A stretch of DNA of 64,000 bases from Brassica napus (lineage: Eukaryota; Streptophyta; Magnoliopsida; Brassicales; Brassicaceae): contig NC_063450.1 of assembly GCF_020379485.1 (NCBI RefSeq), forward strand, positions 54,397,374 through 54,461,373. The letters run 5' to 3'. Below the pieces are notes generated by a model that saw only the letters and a program-made list of their open reading frames with translations, had not been told where the DNA came from and searched no databases. A program made the translations under genes and the position numbers. This document shows, one piece after another, positions 38,122 to 50,600 of this stretch. Numbering within the stretch: position 1 is the first letter of the stretch; each line of letters begins with the position of its first letter.

Positions 38122-38440
38122 CTGTAAAACTTATGTAAGAAAAATTAATTTAAACAATCAGATATATAAGATATTTACCATGTGTTCTTAGGATTTTTTT
38201 GGCTGATTGGTTTAACAAAATGAAGGCAAGAACAACGCATCAAGACAGGTTTTCTAAGATTACATACCTATGCAGATGTAGTTCGGAGAAAGTAACCTTT
38301 GCAGATGTAGGATCAATATAATTGATGAAAGAAAATATGAACATAAATCCAAAAGGTCAAAAAGAGTCAATAAACCAAACCAAATATATGAAAAAATACT
38401 TAATCTCGCCACCATCATCTTCGGCAACCTTGTTGTCTGA

Positions 38441-38547
38441 CACATCCCGTCACTGCCGCTCAAAAGCCTACATTATCTATCTTTAGCCGAGAACAAATTC
38501 ACGGGCGAGATCTTGGAGCTCTTCTCCGGAGCTTGTGATTCTAAGAG
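38441..38547 (+). pseudogene. BRI1-like LRR fragment
   Basis: The plus strand reads IPSLPLKSLHYLSLAENKF then TGEI and FSGACDSKS. This is nearly the leucine-rich repeat just before the island domain region of the brassinosteroid receptor BRI1. Only about 35 residues remain, on the opposite strand to the neighbouring genes. Confidence 0.65.
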
Positions 38548-38857
38548 TTTTGCTTGGGAAAAAAAATTAATTTGATGGTTTATAGATGATCCAGGAAGAT
38601 GCAATATACATACAGTTACAATAAAGAAGGGAATTAAAAACGTAGATGAAACAATTAAAGAGACGGAATGAGATGAGACGAAGGAGGAAGCGAAAAGGCC
38701 AGAAGTTGTATACTTTACTGCGATAAAAACTGAAGAAAGAAGGATGCTTTTGGAGATGGGACAGCTGGCTATTTACTATTGGTCTGAATTTCCAATCCTA
38801 CGTGGACGCGCTTAGAAGGCTTGATATCCTGCTTTTAGTATTGTTAGATTTATTGAA

Positions 38858-40812
<1,955 letters not shown>

Positions 40813-41349
40813 TTACTTTCCACTAAACCTCATATTACTCCACGGAAACTTCGCCCCCGCCTCCGCCTCACCTCTCGCCGGCGAATTCACTCTCCCACCA
40901 CCACCGCCGCGACGAGCTTTACCACCACTGTAACCGCCGATCTCCCTCTTCTCCTTCTGATCAAGCCAATGACTCTTCTTATCACCTTCCTCCTCCACAA
41001 AGCTAGATCCTTTCACTTTGCTCTTCCTGTCTTCCTCGATGAACTTCACGGGGAACAGATCACTTGAGATCGACAGAGGGTGTTTGAGCGTGACGTAAGC
41101 CTTCTTGTAGTCAGCCTTGGCTATCAGCAGCCCGCCGCGCTTCTTCTTCTTCCCGTCCATGTTTAGAGTGTTCACCTTCTCGATCTCGAACCCGTAGAGA
41201 GACTCCAAGACTCTCTTGATCTCGATCTTGGTCGCCGATGGGATCGTTTTCAGCGCGAACTCGTGGATGTTCGTGAGCTTTGTCGGCATCAGAAGCTTGA
41301 TCGGGAGGTTCGCGAAGTGGACCACTCGTCCTCCCATTCGACTTCCCAT
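40813..41349 (-). CDS. Mitochondrial large-subunit ribosomal protein uL23
   Basis: Single exon of 178 residues. The uL23 fold is visible in RVVHFANLPIKLLMPTKL, KTIPSATKIEIKRVLESLYG and EIEKVNTLNMDGKKKKRGG then KADYKKAYVTLKHP. uL23 lies at the peptide exit tunnel of the ribosome. A basic, Gly-rich C-terminal extension follows, as in plant mitochondrial versions. The start MGSRMGGR fits the family. It corresponds in position to At4g39880. Confidence 0.9.
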   Translation of the reverse strand: MGSRMGGRVVHFANLPIKLLMPTKLTNIHEFALKTIPSATKIEIKRVLESLYGFEIEKVNTLNMDGKKKKRGGLLIAKADYKKAYVTLKHPLSISSDLFPVKFIEEDRKSKVKGSSFVEEEGDKKSHWLDQKEKREIGGYSGGKARRGGGGGRVNSPARGEAEAGAKFPWSNMRFSGK

Positions 41350-41902
41350 TTCTACGGAGTTTCTTCACTTCTCTGATAGGTTAAAATGGTGAAGGGGAAA
41401 GGGTTCTTCGTCTTCCTCTTTGACTTGTACCTTAATGGGCCGATTACTAATTAAATGGGCTATATGAAGCTTTATCCGCTATGCGAATATGACTTAATGG
41501 GCCGAATTAACTTTTTAACATTAATCTAATAGGAGTATTTTTTATTTATAAATCATTATGATCAGTAGTACACTTGAACTACATAATGTTTATTTGATGT
41601 GTCTGAAAGTTTTACTTACAATCTTAAAACCATTTGTGACTATAATTCTAATTACATTTCCAAACAATGTTAAATATATCTCATGCAATCTGCATAAACC
41701 AATTTTTATTGATGAACCTTCAACCAGTTTTATGTTTTGACATATCATTCCAAAATCATTACAACAACAACAACAACAAGAAAAAGGTTTCTTGGTTACA
41801 AGTGAGTGAGTAAGTCATGGTAAGAAAACATTTTATATAACTACACATTTACATAAGATAACCTCACTTTTAAAAAAAAATTCCATTTCATCATGATGAT
41901 CA
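41350..41902. other. Intergenic region between uL23m and the TLD gene
   Basis: uL23m promoter and 3' flank of the TLD-domain gene, with a CAA microsatellite near 41762. No gene is seen. Confidence 0.4.
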
Positions 41903-43799
41903 TCACCACCTGCAAATACCAGACTCTCTTGTTTTGCTGAGAGCTAGAATCTCATCATACTTTGAGCCATACACAAATCCCCATAACTGCAAACAAATAT
42001 CAATGAATGAGTGCGTTTTTCTCATTGTTTGTCTTCAGTGAAACAAAAGGAGAGAGAGAGAGAGAGTTGAAGTTAAACTACCTCCACTTCCTTAACATCA
42101 AAGTCCTGAGAGGTTGCAAGACACGCGTTCCCGTATGTCTCCGAGTAAGCACTTGATCCACTTAGCCTATATTATTAGCACACGATAATGAATCAAACAA
42201 AGTGAGGATATACATCATACATGGTTTGTTATTTGTCGTGGAGATAGGAAAATCTTACAGCTCACTGTCTAGATAGAGAGCAAACCGCCCACCACCACCG
42301 AGAGCTAGAAAGTCCTTGGAGCATAATGTGTAAAACCTATTTGCTCCTACTCAAAAATTACAAGTGAATAAGAAAGACTTCCAAGAAGAAGCTCTATGTT
42401 GTTGCTTGAGCAAATACCTGTGGGACGGTATATAGTGGGTTGTCCAGACTTATCAGTGAAAACAAATGTACTGTTGGTTCCCTAAACACAAACAACAACG
42501 CAGAGACAAAAGAACATCAACTAGAGATGAAAAGAAACGGAATCTAATTAAAAGATTGGATCTTTGGGGGAGGGGAGCCAAACCTGATACTTCTTATCAG
42601 TTGGTATCAAAGGCGCCTCCACAAGTCCACCAAACACCGAACCTTTCCTGTCTCCAACAACCTGAAACCAACATTGGTTTTGTCCATAGATAAGAGGTCC
42701 ATACTTTAAACCAACATTTTGAGTTTTAAGTTTACCAGTAAACTGAGACCAGGCCAGAGGAGGCTTTTCCTGTACAGCGTTGACAGTGATATACCATGCC
42801 TCCATGTACTGAAACAAACCCAAAGGATCACTCACACACACACACACATCGATAGAACTAGAAATTAAACAATGAAAGTGTGTGTGTTTTTTTTTGTCTC
42901 ACCTATAAAGCAAAATCCATTTCCTGCCTTGAACGAGAGCAGGGAGTGAAGAATAAAGGGAACGTCTTGACTGGTCAGTCAAAAGAAGAGAGGGCTCTGA
43001 AGTTTCAGGTATAATAATGGCTTGTACTACAGTTGTTGCTGTTTCATGTTTATCCTGCATCTGCTTCATCTCCAAGCCATCGTCATCGTCCGTTTTAACC
43101 TCAGCAGTATTCACCCCCTTTCGATCCTTGGAAAGCTTAACAGCCTGGTAAAAGTTCTTGAAATGCTGTTTATACTTGGACAACAAGCTCTTCTTTGCAA
43201 CACTAGTAGTAGTTTCCTTCATTGTATTCACTGAAGAGGATGATGATGATGAAGAAGTATCGCTTGATTCAGCCTCTTCGTCTTCTTGTTGATCCTTGGG
43301 GTGTGAGGACAAGAGGGAGCCAAGGAAAGCAGAGAAGGAAGAAGTGTCTGGTTCGTCTTTAGACTGATGGTCCTCCTCAGTGATGGAGGCTAGTTGATCT
43401 CTCTTGGACTCATCTTCTTCCTCATCCTAGTTATAAAGCCAAAAATTGAATAATCAGGAAAAACACAGAAAGGAGCCCTTCTTATTGAAGAGAATGATCG
43501 ATCACACAAAATGTTGTCAAAAAGCAACTCTCTTTTGCCATTAAAACAGAAACCCCATTAAGACCAAGCAAAAATAAAGACTCTAATTGTCAACAACAAA
43601 CCCCAAAGACCAACATGGACTGAGTCAACAACAAACAACAAGGCAAAAAAGGTGAAAACTTTGGATGGATAGATACCGGAAGAGGAGGAGCGGAGGAGGG
43701 TGGTTTATCAGAGATGGGATTAAGGAGACCGGTGGTGAGATCGGTGACAAAGTGAACTGCTTTGCTTCTCAATGATGATGATTTGTGTTTCTTCCCCAT
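41903..43799 (-). CDS. TLD-domain protein
   Basis: Eight exons: 43799-43677, 43426-42903, 42808-42736, 42661-42584, 42481-42418, 42346-42259, 42166-42082 and 41986-41903. The frame is continuous, 372 residues. The N-terminus is disordered and acidic/Ser-rich (MGKKHKSSSLRSKAVHFVTD). The C-terminal half is a TLD domain: WILLYSTWRHGISLSTLYRK, VVGDRKGSVFGGLVEAPL, NSTFVFTDKS, RFYTLCSKDFLALGGGGRFA and VKEVELWGFVYGSKYDE. TLD proteins in animals and yeast protect against oxidative stress and bind the V-ATPase; the plant role is little known. The syntenic gene is At4g39870. Confidence 0.92.
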
Positions 43800-44231
43800 T
43801 CTTCTTCTTCTTCCCTCCTATTTTTATACAAAGTATTCTAATTTTAGTAAAGATTAAAAACTTTCAGATTCCCACACGATCTTTCTGATCAATCTACACC
43901 ACAGATTGAGTCAGCTCTCTCTCTCTCTCTTGTAATAGCTAGCTGTAGATTATCTACCTAAAACGCCACACATAGCAAAACAGAAACTTCTTAAAAAAGT
44001 AAATCATCCCTCTCTCTCTCTCCCTTGTCTATCTTATCCAAAACTCTCTCTTCAGAATTTTTTTGGAGACAGCTTAACAGCTTATAAAGAAAGAAAGATC
44101 ATAAATCATATTCGGTAGAGACTGCGGGTGAGCGACGGTGACGCGGAAACCAAAACCGTAGACCCTCACGCCCCTTTTGTTTTATTATCTATTTTATATA
44201 TTGTATTTACTAGTATCTACTACAACAGAAG

Positions 44232-44304
44232 GACTTCATGGCCCAATGGATAAGGCGCTGGTCTACGAAACCAGAGATTCTGGGTTCGATCCCCAGTGAA
44301 GTCG
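44232..44304 (+). tRNA. tRNA-Arg (anticodon ACG)
   Basis: 73 nt folding as a cloverleaf. The acceptor arms GACTTCA / TGAAGTC pair fully. The anticodon stem CTGGT / ACCAG encloses the loop CTACGAA with ACG, and the T arm is CTGGG-TTCGATC-CCCAG. There is no intron. A T-run (TTTATTTTTTTT) just downstream can terminate Pol III. It lies between the TLD gene and the HN1-like pseudogene. Confidence 0.95.
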
Positions 44305-44590
44305 GTTTATTTTTTTTTATTCACTTTTTGGATACTTACACGACGTCTTATCTATTCATGCAGCGTGGGACTCACTCAGTAAGAATACTTACTTTTAAAT
44401 GTCTACAAAAGATTAACAAACTTCTAACACCAAACGGTTTAATGTCAAATAAGGCCACATCCCATACATACATATAGATAAAGCTCAAAGCGACACTGGC
44501 AAGAACCGAAACATCATCTAAATAGTCTAAAGAAACGTATGAAACGTGAGAAAGCTTGAGGTTAAATACCAAACTAGCCACTAGTTTTTA

Positions 44591-46047
44591 TTAGACCAAT
44601 GAGATGCTGCTCTCACCGCCTGGAGGCTTCTTCACTCCTCCAAAGTAGTCTCTTGACTCTGCCTTCCCGTCTGCAAATATATTGTTTCCGCTCATCTCCC
44701 TCAGTTTAGCCGAGCTTAGCTGCTTTTCTCCAGCTCCGAGCTATTCGTCTCCTTTGAATATACCATTCCCTGTGACCTCCTGAAACTTCTGGTCGTGTAT
44801 CTTCTTTGATGTCTTCACCTCTGGCTCTTCACTAAACAGTATGTTGCTCTGTCCTCCTGCAGGCTGTTGGAACAAATAAATCAGTTTCTCTATATTTCTT
44901 TTAGAAGCATATGACAAGAATGGTATAGAATTACTTACATTGGAAACTTTAACAGAAGTACGTAGGTTTCTTGGTGCAGGCTCACCCATGTCTCTGTTAC
45001 CTCTTCTAGCTTTTTGTTGAGCAGCAGCTAATGATCGAGGAGGCTGAATCTCAGTTGGAGGTCCGAAGATGTTGTGACCGCTTATCTCTTCCATCTTAGC
45101 ACTTGATATCTGCTTCTTGCTCTTTAGCTCTGCCTCGGTTAGCAAGTTTCCGCTCAGCTTTCTTTGCTTTGCAACCTCAGTTAAAGTGGTTGGTTTCTTG
45201 GGGGAAACATTCCCGTCAGCGCTGAAAGATATCTTGACTCACTCCGTTGAGTGTTAGCTGCAAAATTAACCAAAATCATTTCTGTTTTCACACTTGTCTA
45301 TATATATATCAGTTGAGAAACATAATAAGAGAGAGACAAAAGTAAAAGTTAATAATCCTGTTCTAAAAATCGGCTAGGCGGTCGCCTGGGCGCTACGAGT
45401 CACTCTTCCGCCCCGATTTATGTCAAATCGGTTGAAAAAATCGGATATCTGATTTCTTCCGCCTAGCCGCCTAATCTATTTTTTTATTATTTATTATTTT
45501 TATTTTATTTTTAATAATATTTGTATATATTTATTTGATCTAAAATTTTATAAATATCATTTATATTCATAATTTTGATGAAAATTATAATATATTAAGT
45601 TTATATATTCTATTTGTGTGTTTTATACAATCTTAAACATGAAAATGTATTAATGTTATACACAATTAAAGATTAACATGTTTTATAACATAGTAAACAA
45701 TCTAAAAATTCCGCCCCGTATAATTTTCGATTAATCCCCGATTTTTTCTTTAGGCGCTAGGTCCAACCCGACCTTAGCGCGTTCCCGAACAGGGGTTAGT
45801 ACTTGATAGTAACGAAGTCCAGTAGTAGCATCGGATTCAGATGCGTCTTTTGGGTCATGAGCAAATATGCCACTGCCATTCATCTCTTTAAACTTGTAAC
45901 CTGAGCAATTCTTTTTTGCTAAGTAACCTGAGCAATTCTTCCTGTGTTTGGAGGCGTTTGTGAGTGGTGAGGAGGTGGAGGAGGTGTTTCCGACCAGGAA
46001 AGCAGATCGGAAGTGTTTGGCTTTCTCACTGGCGTCCTTCTCTCCAT
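44591..46047 (-). pseudogene. HN1/JPT-like gene, disabled
   Basis: The order of conserved blocks is that of the plant HN1-like protein (At4g39860): MERRTPVRKPNTSDLLSWSE, KNCSGYKFKEMNGSGIFA, TTGLRYYQ, KLSGNLLTEAELKSKKQ, KMEEISGHNIFGPPTEI, GNRDMGEPAPRNLRTSVKVS, NILFSEEP and LREMSGNNIFADGK, ending SSISLV. Lesions are a deletion and 27-bp tandem duplication joining the first two blocks out of frame (about 45900-45940), a one-base shift near 45233, and an in-frame stop at 44741-44743. A 437-bp repeat sits in one intron. The family has repeated S/GxxIF motifs and no clear enzymatic role. Confidence 0.75.
45357..45793. mobile_element. Repeat element inserted in the HN1-like pseudogene
   Basis: The ends are inverted: CCTGTTC at the left and GAACAGG at the right, with inner motifs AAATCGGCTAGGCGG and GCGCTAGG. 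The interior is AT-rich. GGCGCCTAGGCG-like motifs of this kind are common in Brassicaceae dispersed repeats. The target duplication and class are unresolved. Confidence 0.5.
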
Positions 46048-46545
46048 CTTTCTAAGTCTGAACTCTCTCTCTCTCTCTTGATCTCTTCTATATGAGCTTT
46101 TGTCGAGCTATGGTTTGCTAGTGAAAGACTTGTTTACTTTGAATTCTATAATTTATTTACTTTTTATTCTAAAATTCACATTTAAAAAAAAAGTATTATT
46201 AAATGAAAGAACTAAAAGATAAAAGTAGTAATTCCAACAAAGACAAGATGGAAACAAACTGTACAATATGTTTATGTCTAACAATGTATAAATCATCTTT
46301 TTGTTTCTTCAAAGCTAAAAGTGGATTGAATGTGTTGAAACCAACTTCTATGCTCTTATGAAAGACTGAATGTGTTGAAAAATACTTTTTAATCGTTGAA
46401 AGCCCGGGCCAGCCCCTAGTTAATAATATAAGTTAAATTTGGTTATTTTTAATTGTTATTAAAAATATTTAGCAAGAAAATTTGAAAAAAAAACACACGT
46501 TAGCCCCACCCCCAAAAGATAACACAGTAGTAAGTAAGTTTGATT

Positions 46546-47548
46546 GATAGGACTCTGATAAACTTCTCTAGAAAAGTCACTCCCAAATATAAACAGAGCG
46601 GTCCTTTTTTGTTTACGGGCGATCTCCCTCCGTGGTTGGCCGTGCTCCTCACCGCCGCTACGTGAGGGAGGTTCTTCTTCTCCTCTTCATTTTAGTCTAT
46701 TTTTTACTTGGTTTCTGTTGAGTTGGGTGAGGGTATCTTCCTCCGTCCGGCGCGTGCGTCTCCGGTACTTCTGAGACAGTTCGTGCTTGCCTTGTGGTGG
46801 CTCGTCTCTTTTGCTCCATCAACGCAGACTTTTCTCCGGGCGATGGAGGCTTCCTTAGCTCCATTGACGTCGGTTCTTCGTGGGGGGTGGAGGTTTTCTT
46901 TAGTTCCACCGACGCCACTCTTGCTTTCGGGAAGGGGAGGCTCCCTTAGCTCTCTTCGCCGGCTTTTGGATTACGGTGAGAGGAGGCTCACACAGCTCTT
47001 TGATGCCGACTTGGAACCCATTGGTTTGGGTGAGGTAACTAGTTTCGAGTTTGTTAGCGGTGGTTTTGGTTTACGATGATGTGAGTGCGGTTTACGGTTC
47101 GACTGTCCTGCGTGTCTGGTGGTCCAAAGTCGGAGGCGCTCTCGGTAATCCGATGAACCCTCTGGCGTGAAGACAGTTCGACGTTGATAAACGGTTTTTG
47201 GATGTGCGGAGGCTCTGCAAGTTAGGAGCTCCGGCTTTAAATGGTGTCGGGGTTGATCTCCGGCGATGGCATCGTTCAGGTCGAGATAGGTTCCACGTGG
47301 TGTGCGGAAGGCTAAGATGAAGATACGTGGTCCAAACCTATTTCCTTGCGGCGCGTTTAAGAGCCAACTGCCCGTGTCGAGTACTGTGGGCCGTTTGGGC
47401 CGCTATGTATTTTATGGGCTTCGGCTCTTTGTGTGTTTGCTTTCTGTGGCCCGTTGTTTCTCTGGGCTTTTGGTTTGTACTCGTTTTGTTCGGGCTTCGG
47501 CCCTGGGCTTGGCCCTAATAAATAACAATTTGGGAAAAAAAAAAAAAA
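46546..47548 (+). mobile_element. Sadhu-like non-coding retroposon
   Basis: About 1 kb, GC-richer than its surroundings, ending in a poly-A tract (about 47535-47549). It is flanked by the exact 17-bp direct repeat AGTAAGTAAGTTTGATT (46529-46545 and 47549-47565). It has no convincing ORF; the 123-codon frame at 46708 is low complexity and matches nothing I know. Length, poly-A tail and long target duplication fit Sadhu-type retroposons of Brassicaceae, or a processed transcript. Confidence 0.65.
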
Positions 47549-47634
47549 AGTAAGTAAGTTTGATTAATTACATAAAACCAGTAAATAAACCATATGAAAA
47601 CTGCAACACCCTCCTCGCCGCTTCTTCGCCAAGC

Positions 47635-50600
47635 TTATCCTTCATCTTCAGATATGTCTTCAAAACTTTAGAATAAAACCAAAGTCAGGGTAAATAGAAA
47701 AAAAAAGCAAAGCTATGTAAATTAGTTGGAACTCAAAAAGGAAAAGAAATGTAAACTTGCCAGTAGGTCAAAAGGTGGTCGAGTTTGAGGCCGTACTTTT
47801 CCCTTATATGGGTAAGCAAATTTCGAGCCGCCAGAATGTCCAACTCCTGCAGTGGAAGGAAGTCAGTGTTAGAGGAGAGGATGTAAATTAAAAAATAAAA
47901 AATATCAACTTTGAGATGAGATATATAGGATTAAGACATGCCTTATTCTGATTTTTCAGATCAACAGGGTCGGGGTTCTCCCCGTACTTGAACGATAAAC
48001 GGGTAAAGAAATCTCGAGCCGCCCTAAGGTCCCACTCCTGCAGTGGAATTAGTCAGTCGGTGTTAGAGATTACAAATATCAACTTTGAGTTGAGATATAA
48101 AGATTACACTACAAGAAAACAACGATATTCTGACGGACATTCCGACGGAAAATGAAATCCTCGGAATATACCGAGGAATTTCCGAGGAAATTCCGAGGAA
48201 ACACAAAATTGGGTTTCCTCGGAATTTCCTCGGAATATACCGACGGAATTCCGAGGAAACTACAGTCCGTCGGAATATTCCGAGGAAATTCCGAGGAAAA
48301 CCCTGTTCCTCGAAAAAAACCGATGAATTCCGAGGAAATATTATAGCCGTTGGAGAGCCGTTGGGGGATTTTACAAAATTCCGAGGAAATTCCGACGAAC
48401 TAGTTTTGTCCGTCGGAATTCCGTCGGAATTTCCTCGGTATGTCGGCAGGATTTAAACTATAAATACAAGCACTCCTCTTCCTCTTCATTCACTTCATAT
48501 CTTCATCCTCCCTCTTACTCTATTTACACACGAATTTGATTCATAAAAAATATGTCTTCTTCAAATTATTTTCGTTCTTGGATCGATCGACCTCATTTGG
48601 ATCCGAACACGAGATTGCTTACGGAAGAATACCAACGAGGTATAACTGAATTCATGGGGTTAGTTCACCGACAACCGGAAGCAAAAACAGGTATGTTAAG
48701 ATGTCCTTGCTCTAATTGTAAAAATAGAAAGGTTATTAAAGAGTGGGATGTTTGGACTCATCTATATTTGAGTGGGTTTACACGAAGTTACAAAATTTGG
48801 TATCATCATGGGGAAACTGATTATGAACATGGTAGTACTAGTGAACCTCAGCCAGCGGTTAGATTAGAAGAACCAATTAGAACGGATGTAGATTATGGTG
48901 TAGGTACTGAGCAGATGGTAAATGATCATTTTAGAGGGGAAGATTTACCCAATGCAGAAGCTAGGAGATTTTATGATATGTTGGATGCTGGAAAGCAACC
49001 ATTGTACGAAGGTTGCAGAGATGGTCATTCAGCTTTATCATCTGCTACAAGATTGATGGGCATTAAAACAGATTATAATTTGGCTGAAGACTGTGTGGAT
49101 GCGATTGCTGATTTTGTAAAAGGTATTCTACCCGAGGATAATGTAGCTCCTGGTTCATACTACGAGGTTCAGAAACTCGTAGCTGGTCTTGGTTTATCGT
49201 ATCAGGTAATAGATGTATGCAGCGACAACTGCATGATTTATTGGAGGGTGGATGAACAGCGGGTTACATGCAAATTTTGTGGAAAGCCTCGTTATAAAGA
49301 TACAATTGGAAGAGTTCCAGTGCCATATAAAAGGATGTGGTATTTACCTTTGACGGAAAGGTTGCAGAGGTTGTATCTGTCTGAACGCACAGCGCAACCA
49401 ATGAGATGGCATGCGGAGCACTCAACAGATGGTGAGATCAGACATCCTTCAGATGCAAAAGCGTGGAAGCATTTCCAATCAAAGTATCCCGACTTTGCGT
49501 ATGAGAGAAGAAATGTCTACCTTGGATTATGTACTGATGGTTTCAGTCCGTTTGGCAAGAGTGGAAGACAGTATTCTCTATGGCCCGTCATTCTTACACC
49601 ATACAACCTCCCCCCAAACTTGTGCTTGCGACGAGAGTTTTTGTTTCTCTCGATTCTCGTTCCCGGACCAGAGCATCCTAAGAGATCACTTGATGTGTTT
49701 CTTCAGCCACTAATATATGAGTTGCAACAACTATGGGCTCAAGGTGCTGAAACATACGATGTTTCGTGTAAAGAAAACTTTCAAATGCGGGCAGTACTAA
49801 TGTGGACAATAAGTGATTTTCCAGCATATGGTATGTTGTCTGGATGGACAACGCATGGAAGGCTATCATGTCCATATTGTCAAGATAACACTGATGCTTT
49901 CCAACTAAAGCACGGAAGGAAAACGTGTTGGTTTGACTGTCACAGGAGATTCCTACCACCTGATCATCCATATCGTAGGAGTAGGAATTTGTTTACGAAG
50001 AACAAGAGGGTGTTTGACAGTCCACCTCCGGAAATTTGTGGGAAAGATTTGAAGATACAACTAAGAGATTTTGGTGCAGAAAGGACGCCAGAAGTCGGTG
50101 GACATGAGCGTTTTCCGGTAGATGCTGTTGGAGAACTACATAACTGGCACAAAAAAAGTATTTTCTGGGATCTGCCATACTGGGAGGATCATCTGCTAAG
50201 GCATAATTTAGATGTCATGCATATTGAGAAGAACTTTTTTGACAATCTCATGAACACGATCCTTAATGTTCAAGGTAAAACAAAGGATAATTTGAAGTCA
50301 AGACTGGATTTAGTCGATATATGTGCTCGTTCAGAACTTCATGTTGATGAGAATGGTAGGGCTCCTTTTCCCATATACCGACTTGATGCAGCGGGAAAAG
50401 ATGCGTTCTTTGATTGGATTTCAAACGATGTGGAATTTCCAGACGGTTACGCATCAAATTTGCGTAACTGTATCGACAGAAAGGAAGGAAAGTTTACTGG
50501 CTTGAAAAGCCACGATTGCCATGTAATGATGCAGCGCCTCCTTCCGTTCGCCTTCAAGGAAATATTACCACGAAATGTTCATGAAGCAATTGCAGGGATA

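Noticed and set aside
46708..47079. 123-codon open frame on the plus strand
   Set aside because: It lies inside a non-coding retroposon, is low complexity, and has no recognisable domain or splice context.
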